DNA from: Istiophorus platypterus
Lineage: Eukaryota; Chordata; Actinopteri; Istiophoriformes; Istiophoridae
Length of the DNA: 64,000 nt
Assembly: GCA_016859345.1 (NCBI GenBank)
Contig: CM029112.1
Coordinates: forward strand, 13,900,089-13,964,088
Reading direction: 5' to 3'
A program made the position numbers and the translations under genes. Below, in pieces: positions 57,201 through 64,000 of the stretch. The notes under the pieces were generated by a model that saw only the letters and a list, made by a program, of their open reading frames with translations, did no database searches and was not told the DNA's origin. The first letter of the stretch is position 1; each line of letters opens with the position of its first letter.

Positions 57201-60200
57201 CTATTGCCCCTCTAAAAAAAGAGGATAATAAAACAAAGGAGGTTAGCGCCATGGTTTAACTCCCAAACCCGTATATTAAAGCAAACAACGCAAAAACTTG
57301 AAAGGATATGGCGCTCATCTAAACTGGAACAGTCCTGCTTAGCCTGGCATGACAGTCTTAAAACTTACAAGAAAACCCTCAGCAATGCCAGAGCAGCCTA
57401 TTAATCATCTTTAATACAGGAAAATAAAAAACAACCCTAGGTTTCTTTTCAACACTGTAGCCAGGCTGATCCATGTATTCCTATAGGTCTCAGTAGCGAC
57501 GATATAATGAGCTTCTTTAATGATAAAATTCCAACTATTAGAAACAAAATTCACCTCCTCCTGCCCTCAACCGGCACAGATTTTTCCTCAAACACAGGAA
57601 CATTAGAAACAGCTGTTAAACCCGATATATACCCAGACATTTTCTCTCCTATCGACCTTCACCAACTGACTTCAATGATCTCTTCATATAAACAATCAAC
57701 CTGTGTCTTAGTCCCCGTCCCAATCGGGCTGTTTAAGGAAGTTCGCTCTTGCCTCTAGCGCCACTGTTAGGAATCTCGGAGTTGTCTTCAGGACATGTCT
57801 TTAACTCCCACATAAAACAAACTTCAAGGACTGGCCTTTTTTCACCTTCGTAATATCGCAAAAATCAGGCACATCCTCTCTCAAAATGATGCAGGAAAAC
57901 TAATACATGCTTTGGTTACTTCTTGGCTCGATTATTGCAACTCCCTATTATCAGGCTGTCCCAATAAAACATTAAACAGTCTCCAGCTGATTCAGAATGC
58001 TGCTGCGAGAGTATTGACAAGAACCAGAAAGAGAGATCATATCTTTCCTGTGTTAGCTTCTCCGCATTGGCTCCAATTTAAAATCCTCCTCCCCACCTTC
58101 AAAGCCCTTAAAGGTCAGGCACCATTCTATCTTAAAGAGCTCACAGTACCGTACTATCCCAGCAGAACACTCCACTCCCAGAATACAGGCCTACTTGTGG
58201 TTCCTAGAGTCTCCACAAGCAGAATGGGGGCAGAGCCCTCAGTTATCAGGCTCCTCTGCTGTGGAACTATCTTCCAGTTTGGGTCCACGAGGCAGACGCC
58301 CTCTCCACATTTAAGAGTTGGCTTTAATCCTTTCTTTTTGATACAGCTTATGGTTAGAACTGGCTCAGCATTAGCTTGAGCCATCCCCTCACTATGCTGC
58401 TATAGGCCTAGACTGCCGGGGGACTTCCCATGCTCCCTCTCTTCAGCATCGTTGTGCTTTCTCGTCCCTTTCCTCCCTCCTCCTGTCACCCGCTGCTTTA
58501 ATTATTATGATTGCAACTGTTACCATTTGATTTAGTCCTATTAGTAATATTATTAGCCCTGTTAGTAAAAGTATACTAAATGTAGCTATTAGTTCCATTA
58601 TTGTCTATGCTCTCTCTCCTCCCTCCTGCACCCCCCTTGCCTCTTGCTCTCTCGCTCTCTCTCTCTCTCTCTCTCTTTCCCTCCCTCCAGTCGGTCGAGG
58701 CAGACCCCCCACCATGAGCCAGGTTGTGTTCAACATTTCTACCTGTTAAAGGGGTTTTTTCATTGCCGCTGTCACCAAGCTCTTGCTCATGGGGAAAATG
58801 TTGGGTCTCTGTAAATAATGACTATAAAGAGTCTGGTCTAGACCTGCGGTATATGAAAAGTGCTCTGAGGTAACATCTGTTATGATATGGCGCTATATAA
58901 ATAAAATTGAGTTGAACTGAATTGAACTGACATGATACTTAATAAAATTAGTTAAAGCTTCTGTTGACTATACTCATCTTAGCAGACAGCAGAGGATCGG
59001 ACCCTCCATTTACTTATACCTGAACAAATGCTGATGCTCTTGCTGACATTTTTTTTCAGAGAGATGTCAGACACATCACAAGTGAAGACCTTCCCTGTTT
59101 TCCACTCCTGGCGAGAGATATTAAGTTGACTGGTCACCGCCACACGTCCGTCTGCACCCATGGTGATGTCGCTGTTTGAAGATCTTTGCTGAGACTCAAA
59201 AAACCATTTAATTTGAGGGTTGAAGCCCCATCCAGAGCATAAGAGTCTCTGTGGACCCAACTCTTCGCTGGGAATCAAAAGAAGCTCCACAGATGGGTCC
59301 ACTGAAAAAGAGAGAAATCGGTGTATCAATGATTCACTCTATTACACATTAATAGAACCAGAAAGATTAAATCATCTGTCATGATGGGAAAAAGGAGCAA
59401 CTCCTCTCACCAAAAATTTTGCCAGTCGAGTTTGACCTGAAGCTTCTGGAGAAGCCTTGATCGACTGTGCAGGCAAAAGTTGTGTCTTCCTTCCAGTGAC
59501 TTGAAGGGATAGAGAAGTGACGAGTGACTGAATGGAGGCCCGCAGCTTCAGGAAGATCAACATACTGTTTCTCAGAGATATCAACATTGTTGGCCTGAAA
59601 GGTGACAAAAAGGCCACTGGAGGGTTGCTTGATGTCACACTCGAGCACATCACTTTTTCCCTTCAGCAAATCTGGGAGTGATCTCCTGATCTCCACTGAT
59701 GGAGCTGTAAATGCAGGCTCTTTATGATACAGAAGGAAAAAAAAAGAATGATTTCCTTACAGTCCTATTCAGTTATAATACCTATAATTTTCATGTGTTA
59801 TACTTGTCTTACCTTTAACAATTACGGTCTTATCCATGGTCTTGAAACACTTATGCTCAGCTTTACATGTTATAGATCTGAGTTGTTTCCAATCACTTAA
59901 GGGAACTGTCACATTACTGATTATAGGAGTTTTGTTTGCATCTTTTTTTACATTGTGACTTGGTGCCTCTTTTCCATCCAGTAGCCAGGTCACCTTGGCA
60001 TCAAAAGCAGTGTAGACGGAGCATATTGCTTTTACTTCAGATTCTGCCGCTATTACTGCCTTGACGCTGGGAATCTCCACATGAATTGAAAGAGGGGTCC
60101 TTGAATAAACTGTAGGAAAAATCGTGTATGTTTATATATATATATATATTAATCTCTTTAATCAACCCAAATATTTGCAAAATGCATTTTTCTTATAATA

Positions 60201-60565
60201 TTCATAACAGCAATCATAATATTGTATATTGAAACAGTAGACATACTCACTCTTACAAATATCTGTTGTTTTCATAAATTCTTTTTTGCTGTGAATTGCC
60301 TTGCATGTAAAACTTGAACCTTGTGTCCAATCTGTCTTATTTGGCTCCATCTCACTGCTTAGACTGAAGGTTGTATTCTCTCCCGTCCCACTCTGCAGCT
60401 TCCTCGGATTTGGCACGTTCATTGATATATTATCACGTTTCCACACCACAGTCAAATTTTCTGGAAAGAAGTCACTTAGGGTGCAGAAGAGTCTGACTGG
60501 TGAGGCCCCGATTTCATCCGTCCAAACAGGGAAGAGTGCGATGTTTGGAGGGATAACCCGCTCTT
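50348..60565 (-). CDS. ighd: ighd, IgD heavy chain constant region: d1-(d2-d3-d4)x3-d5-d6-d7-TM1-TM2
   Basis: Fifteen minus-strand exons. d1 60565-60251; cassette C: d2 60109-59813, d3 59704-59411, d4 59301-59020; cassette B: 56851-56555, 56446-56153, 56043-55762; cassette A: 53586-53290, 53181-52888, 52778-52497; d5 52334-52008; d6 51814-51497; d7 51201-50914; TM1 50732-50584; TM2 50356-50348. All Ig exons are phase 1 at both ends, so the chain stays in frame with any number of cassettes. Each domain has the Cys-Trp-Cys pattern of C1-type Ig folds. The membrane form ends in a hydrophobic helix (FLVLFSISLIYGVFATIV) and the short tail KTK. Teleost IgD is known to splice Cmu1 to d1, so membrane IgD would use Cmu1 from outside this window. 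No secretory exon was identified. Confidence 0.93.
50584..50732 (-). CDS. ighd: ighd membrane exon TM1
   Basis: The acceptor is TTTCACAG|ACACCCTG; the donor is GTTAAG|GTAAGA, phase 0 out. An acidic extracellular linker (DTLENCDFLDDI..DVYQDIDVE) is followed by a roughly 25-residue transmembrane helix. Confidence 0.9.
50914..51201 (-). CDS. ighd: ighd Cdelta7
   Basis: The acceptor is TCCCCCAG|CCACAGTG; the donor is AAATCAG|GTGCAA. It encodes ATVTHSKPAATLLQG, LVCLVFGFSPASINISWFLY and GAVITCRVTHANT: the membrane-proximal Ig domain. Confidence 0.91.
51214..51244 (+). repeat. (TA)n microsatellite in the d6-d7 intron
   Basis: An AT run immediately upstream of the Cdelta7 acceptor, followed on the plus strand by a T-rich tract. 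Confidence 0.9.
51497..51814 (-). CDS. ighd: ighd Cdelta6
   Basis: The acceptor is TTCTCAAG|ATGTGTA; the donor is GAGTTTG|GTGAGT. It encodes DVYQPTVKIIQPTASEL, LICLVSGYFPSNIIMYWEEN and STYSCAVIYETSE. Confidence 0.91.
52008..52334 (-). CDS. ighd: ighd Cdelta5
   Basis: The acceptor is TTTTTCAG|TAACTCC; the donor is AGCAGAG|GTAGTG. It encodes VTPTSSQIVGVYVQG, VTVTCLLVGLHLNDFSITWK and FKEVSCEGKHRC. Single copy. Confidence 0.9.
52497..52778 (-). CDS. ighd: ighd Cdelta4, cassette A
   Basis: Same domain as the other d4 copies. The donor context differs (TTCAG|GTAAAATG) because homology with copies B and C stops just at this splice site. It splices on to d5. Confidence 0.9.
52888..53181 (-). CDS. 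ighd: ighd Cdelta3, cassette A
   Basis: Same boundaries as the other d3 copies. FRSNSTG sequon present; HWKEDTTFACKVDQ. Confidence 0.9.
53290..53586 (-). CDS. ighd: ighd Cdelta2, cassette A
   Basis: Shifted 3265 bp from copy B. The acceptor is CACTGTCAG and the donor GTTAAAG|GTAAGA. It contains CSVYTAFDAKVIWLLDGKEA. Confidence 0.9.
53740..55672 (+). mobile_element. Internally deleted L2/CR1-like LINE, spacer 1 (antisense to ighd)
   Basis: A plus-strand element with a pre-RT segment (54242-54493: FFNDKIPTIRNKI..SSYKQSTC) joined after a gap to the RT C-terminal region (LDYCNSLLSG frame at about 54660; LQLIQNAAARVLTRTRKRDH). Most of the RT palm is missing. The 3' end reads GGCGCTATATAAATAAAATT and then GAGTTGAACTGAATTGAACTG, the usual 3' tail of this fish LINE class. 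It is split by stops and not functional. It includes a C run at 55434-55452. Confidence 0.75.
55762..56043 (-). CDS. ighd: ighd Cdelta4, cassette B
   Basis: The donor is TTCAG|GTATAAG, as in copy C. The protein is the same as copy A over the domain. Confidence 0.9.
56153..56446 (-). CDS. ighd: ighd Cdelta3, cassette B
   Basis: Same splice sites as the other copies. It carries FRSKSTG where A and C have FRSNSTG, which removes an N-linked glycosylation sequon. Confidence 0.9.
56555..56851 (-). CDS. ighd: ighd Cdelta2, cassette B
   Basis: Identical layout to cassette C, shifted by 3258 bp. The acceptor is CACTGTCAG|TTTATTC. It differs from copy A by an ITCEAKHKC (A: ITCKAKHKC) substitution. 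Confidence 0.9.
57005..58930 (+). mobile_element. Internally deleted L2/CR1-like LINE, spacer 2 (antisense to ighd)
   Basis: Near-identical copy of the element at 53740. It keeps a 155-codon RT C-terminal frame (57912-58379) that is broken in the other copy by a substitution in the LSG-C segment. It lacks the long C run and has a longer (TC)n. Same internal deletion and same 3' tail, so it arose by duplication, not by independent insertion. Confidence 0.75.
59020..59301 (-). CDS. ighd: ighd Cdelta4, cassette C
   Basis: The acceptor is TTTTTCAG|TGGACCC; the donor is TGTTCAG|GTATAAG. It encodes VDPSVELLLIPSEELGPQRL, CSGWGFNPQIKWFFESQQRS and WKTGKVFTCDVSD. Confidence 0.9.
59411..59704 (-). CDS. 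ighd: ighd Cdelta3, cassette C
   Basis: The acceptor is TTTACAG|CTCCATC; the donor is TTTTTG|GTGAGA. It encodes APSVEIRRSLPDLLKGKSDV, CDIKQPSSGLFVTFQANNVD and HWKEDTTFACTVDQ. The NST sequon near its end is present. Confidence 0.9.
59813..60109 (-). CDS. ighd: ighd Cdelta2, cassette C
   Basis: The acceptor CTACAG|TTTATTC is unique to this copy; the donor is GTTAAAG|GTAAGA. It encodes SIHVEIPSVKAVIAAESEVK, CSVYTAFDAKVTWLLDGKEA and a final CKAEHKCF. It is the most diverged d2 of the three. Confidence 0.9.
60251..60565 (-). CDS. ighd: ighd Cdelta1
   Basis: The acceptor is TATCTTAG|AAGAGCGG; the donor is GTAAGA|GTGAGT. It encodes ERVIPPNIALFPVWTDEIGA, LFCTLSDFFPENLTVVWKRD and SSFTCKAIHSKKEF: a complete C1-type Ig domain. 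It is the first delta exon after the mu membrane exons. Confidence 0.92.
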
Positions 60566-61486
60566 CTAAGATAGAGCAGAGATTGTTTTGTCTTTACTAG
60601 CCTCATTCAAAATGTCATATGTGAACATTTTTAAAATATGAGTTATATATTATACATACCTTCAGATATTGGTAAAGCAACCAACTGTATGGTCTCAATT
60701 TTAAGTGTAATATCTTTCTTTCTAGACTAGATGGCAGAGTTGTATATTTGTAGTGTCTGATGTCCTAAAATTAGGTGGAAATATGGCTGGAAGTCTGTTG
60801 CACAGATGTTGCAGCATGACAGTTCAAGAGCGTTCATAGTTAGCAGCAAGCGGAAGCATTGAGTAACCCCCGGTCCGAAAAAATTACCAAAATACAGAAG
60901 TGAAACAACACAAGGAGCAACAGTGCATTACACACAGCAGGTGCGAGGTGTAGTTTTGCCAGTAAAAGAAACAGAGTGCACACTTAAATATCTCATATCA
61001 CTTTACATATGTTCTCATATAGTGAAAATTATGTGGGCTCTCACAACTTTGCTTAGGGTTTTAGTTTTCGAGTCTATCAATAGCCTCAAAAACTAACCGT
61101 CTGTGAAATCTTATAATTTACATGTTGAGATGAACAAGGGCTGTTGAATCCAGGTGCTGGGGAGGCGATGAACATAACATCATATTACTTAATGAAATAA
61201 TACAAAAAATAAAATGTTAGATCATATTGGTATGAGGATTGTGGATTGAAATTGTGAAGTGAAGTGAAACAAGACAATACAAACAATTTGAAAATAATGA
61301 AAGAAAAAAATGAGTAGGAAAATCAGTTGTTATTTTCATTTAAACATTTATTTTCAAAGACATAAAGCTCTTGTGATTAAAATTAAAAAAAAAACAATTG
61401 TGATTACTTACATGATACTATGAGTTTATAAGAAAAAATGCATGAAAATTTCTTCTTTTTTTTTTTTTAACAGAGTTTGCCTTGTT
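60566..61486 (-). promoter_or_regulatory. mu-delta interval: IgM 3'UTR and candidate Emu3' enhancer region
   Basis: A 0.9-kb segment between mu TM2 and Cdelta1. In catfish the main IGH enhancer (Emu3') lies in this position. Two CAGGTG (muE5-type) boxes occur at 60948-60953 and 61151-61156. A perfect octamer was not found. The enhancer assignment is by position only. Confidence 0.4.
61347..61352 (-). terminator. ighm membrane-form poly(A) signal
   Basis: AATAAA on the minus strand, about 135 nt after the TM2 stop and upstream of Cdelta1. IgD transcripts must read through it. Confidence 0.6.
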
Positions 61487-61495
61487 TCATTTAAC
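61487..61495 (-). CDS. ighm: ighm membrane exon TM2 (Val-Lys-stop)
   Basis: The acceptor CTTTTCAG is followed by GTTAAATGA, giving the KVK cytoplasmic end of fish membrane IgM. Phase 0 matches TM1. Too short for ORF detection. Confidence 0.85.
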   Translation of the reverse strand, partial: VK

Positions 61496-63910
61496 CTGAA
61501 AAGACAGAAAAAAAATTGAAAATATTAATTAGTAATACTGCACCAAAATGATCAAATTCCAGCTAACTGTCGCCACTTAAAAGTGTGGCTATACTGGAAA
61601 TGTATCGTGACTAATATGCACACAACTTTTACAGCATTACATTATCATAAAATATTATGATAGAAACATAAATTCTTAATGCTGGTCTGACCTCTCTGTA
61701 AGGATGTCCCATACAGTTAAAGTAAAACCCCTGGATTGCTAATATTTGTTTTAGATTCCAAATCAATCTTAATGTGTTTTTAAAGTCAGCTCAGATTCAT
61801 TATGATTAAATAAGACACTGCACCAGTAGAAATGCCACAAATACAAATGCATTTGGCACAGTGATATGTTACAACTGGCCTCTTTTGTAGGTTGTTGTAT
61901 GTATTTGGTGAATTAATTTAGCTCAATAAACTTATGAGGAAAAAATATATTTTGGATAATTTTAACATTAACAATAACACAAACAGCCATAATTCAGTTT
62001 ACTACTACGGCCATAAAATTTTAAATAATGATTGTTGTGAAAATGACATAATTCAATATACCACAGGTTACCACAAAAACAATTCAACACCTTTCTAGTA
62101 TAATCTGCTTTACAGAGTGTCATTTTTATGTCAAGTTTATTGGGGTTTTCCCAGCATTAAGTTACACAAGTGTGCTGCTATTGTTATTTCAGTTGTTTGC
62201 CAGAGTAATAAACAAAGTATTTACAACAACTATACGATTTAATCAAACATTCATAATGCATTGTGACATTTACAGAGGTAGTTCTGGCCTGATTACATAA
62301 CAATGATTATAATCATGTGTTACTGACATTTTCTCTATCACAGCTCTTTATGTACCTTTCATCCTTCCAGTCCTAATATTACAAGGAGTTTCCTGCCAAC
62401 ATCTCTGTGTCATTTGAATACATAAAACAATTTACCAAGTGGTCTGTTTCTGGTTGAGTTGAATCCAAATCTGTGCACAACTCGAAAACATATAAAAATT
62501 GTTACCTTGAAAGCAGTTGTTCCAATGGTGAACAGCAGGGTGATGAGGAAGAGAAGGATGAAGGTGAGGGCTGTGTTTCCGATGTTTTCTTCCTCTGCCT
62601 CCAAAATACCCTCCCATTTAATCAGGAACTCTGAATCTAATGTAAAATAATTATTCAGTTAATACCAAGGACATCCATTCCTAGCTTTGAACAAAAGCTC
62701 ATAAGACACAGACCAATAAAATCTATTAATTTCCTGTACTATGATAAAACATCGTATAACCTCATTGGTTAAAAAAACAAAAAACAAAACAAAAACAAAA
62801 CCAAAAAACAGTACTGGCCCATGTCTTGTTATTCATTACATTGTTATGAGGGTAGCATAAAGTTCAATAGTTTTGTCCGTCTAAAATGCTGATTATATTG
62901 ATGAAAGTAACCCTACAGTGATGCTGATTTGCTTTTGAAAGACCCCATTATTGGTTTGGAATGCGTGACTCTGCTTGTGAATCAGTACATTCATCATTCG
63001 ACTGAGAGACCACATTGAAGGAGTTAGTCCTGAAACAATCATCTATCTATTGTTGGTGGTGCAAGACCCAGTAGAGGAAACACACGTAAACAAAGACAAG
63101 TCACACAGTGTCCATGCTACCAACAAAAATGAACAAATTGGATTTATTTAATAGAATTTTTTCCTAAATCCAGTGAAGTGTAGGGGCAGCCTTTGTCTTG
63201 TGAATAAAATATAATGTTGAAAGTTTGATATATCATTACTGTCACCATGCTTTAAAACTCAAACATGCTAATATCTACACCTGAATTGCATTGCTCCTGA
63301 ACAGTACTGTGACTGTACAATTAACTAAACATGTAGCTCAAAAATATAGGTTGAATAAAGACATGAACTGCATGCGACAAACAACACAGTAGTTGCAAAG
63401 TGCTTTTTTTTTTTATTTTGATTTTGAATCTGCATTAAAAAGACATACACAATGTCATATCACAAGCAACAAACATTAAACAACAAACAGCAGAGGACAC
63501 AGCGACACAAAATGACATCTACAAGGCCTTGCATTTTTCAGGGATGTTCATGTTGAGGTTGACCAGGTTGGTTTGTACATCTGATCTGTACCCAATGGAC
63601 CTGACAATGGCTTTAATGTCGTTATCCACAGATTGGTGGTAAACTACACAGCTATACACCACGTCATTGTCTTTCCACTGTTTAGTGGTGAGTGATAACT
63701 GGCTATATACAGAATAGTATCCATTATCTTCTACAGGGTCTGTGGTACTGAAATGATACTGTGAGTCCGCTGCAATGTCATCAACAAGCCAAGACACGTA
63801 AACCTCTTTAGGGAAGAAGTCTTTCACATAGCAAGTCAGGGTCACTGTATCTTTTCTAGTTTGTTCTAGTGGTGGCTGCATGAACACTGAAGGACGGTGA
63901 GATTGCTCCC
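61487..63910 (-). CDS. ighm: ighm, IgM heavy chain constant region, 3' exons (Cmu4 with secretory tail, TM1, TM2), partial
   Basis: Minus-strand exons: Cmu4 63910-63519, TM1 62636-62506, TM2 61495-61487. Cmu4 ends with the fish mu tailpiece NLVNLNMNIPEKCKAL, whose Cys is expected to join IgM subunits. In teleosts membrane IgM usually splices Cmu3 directly to TM1, skipping Cmu4; the phase 1 start of TM1 allows this. No internal Cmu4 donor is needed. Cmu1-Cmu3 lie beyond 64000. The gene is followed within 1 kb by ighd on the same strand, the expected teleost order. Confidence 0.94.
62506..62636 (-). CDS. ighm: ighm membrane exon TM1
   Basis: The acceptor is TTACATTAG|ATTCAG, phase 1 in; the donor is TTCAAG|GTAACA, phase 0 out. 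It encodes SEFLIKWEGILEAEEENIGN followed by the helix TALTFILLFLITLLFTIGTT and AFK. The acidic linker plus helix is typical of mu TM1. Confidence 0.92.
63412..63417 (-). terminator. ighm secretory poly(A) signal
   Basis: AATAAA on the minus strand, about 100 nt after the Cmu4 stop. Its use against the downstream membrane site sets secreted versus membrane IgM. Confidence 0.7.
63519..63910 (-). CDS. ighm: ighm Cmu4 and secretory tail
   Basis: The acceptor is ATGCTTGCAG|GGGAGC, phase 1 in. It encodes EQSHRPSVFMQPPLEQTRKD, TLTCYVKDFFPKEVYVSWLV, DVVYSCVVYHQS and the secretory tail to the stop at 63521-63519. Confidence 0.94.
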
Positions 63911-64000
63911 CTGCAAGCATGAGAGAACAGTTAGGCCTCCTGCAATGTAAACAATTACCATCATTGCCTTAAGAAATCTCTGCTACAAAATACATTCACA

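Larger units (their letters stand above)
52497..60109 (-). repeat. Tandem array of d2-d3-d4 cassettes with LINE-bearing spacers (period about 3.26 kb)
   Basis: Three cassettes (A 52497-53586, B 55762-56851, C 59020-60109) separated by spacers 53587-55761 and 56852-59019. Offsets are 3265 bp (A to B) and 3258 bp (B to C). Identity is very high throughout, including introns and spacers; differences are a handful of substitutions and short-repeat length changes. The third cassette has no spacer beyond its d2 acceptor. Confidence 0.95.

Overview
This is vertebrate nuclear DNA, most likely from a ray-finned (teleost, probably percomorph) fish. The evidence is split genes with GT-AG introns, many (CA)n/(TG)n tracts, fish-type transposon relics, a CpG-island promoter, and an immunoglobulin heavy-chain locus of the teleost Cmu-Cdelta type. 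The species cannot be named from the sequence.

Layout. (1) 1-13107, plus strand: the last seven coding exons of a P/Q-type calcium channel alpha1A gene (cacna1a), covering the distal cytoplasmic tail to the terminal DDWC, followed by 3'UTR. (2) 19122-19664, minus strand: the single-exon immediate-early gene ier2 in a CpG-rich block. (3) 23476-25436: a recent tandem duplication of about 980 bp built around a retroelement 3' end. (4) 29694-36555, minus strand: the complete seven-exon coding region of nacc1 (BTB plus BEN domains, 571 aa). A long 3'UTR probably reaches about 25.8 kb, and a CpG-island promoter lies at 39.2-41.0 kb. (5) 41-50 kb: gene-free, with degenerate DNA transposons and simple repeats. 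(6) 50348-63910, minus strand: the 3' part of the heavy-chain constant locus. It holds Cmu4 with the secretory tail, the two mu membrane exons, and then a complete Cdelta gene: d1, three copies of a d2-d3-d4 cassette, d5, d6, d7 and two membrane exons. Cmu1-3 and the V/D/J segments should lie beyond 64000.

How the parts work together. cacna1a, ier2 and nacc1 keep the neighbourhood they have on human 19p13. The fish heavy-chain locus ends about 9 kb upstream of the nacc1 promoter. Within the heavy-chain locus, secreted IgM uses Cmu4 and its tail, membrane IgM splices Cmu3 to TM1, and IgD is made by reading through into the delta exons. The three delta cassettes are nearly identical. They are separated by two near-identical spacers that each carry the same internally deleted L2/CR1-like LINE.

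Most notable points: the GGCAG tandem-acceptor switch that decides the long or short alpha1A tail in mammals is visible here; UG repeats sit directly upstream of two cacna1a exons; and the LINE-bearing IgD cassette array has homology edges that coincide with splice sites. All exon boundaries were read by eye from sequence and protein-family knowledge; no search was run.
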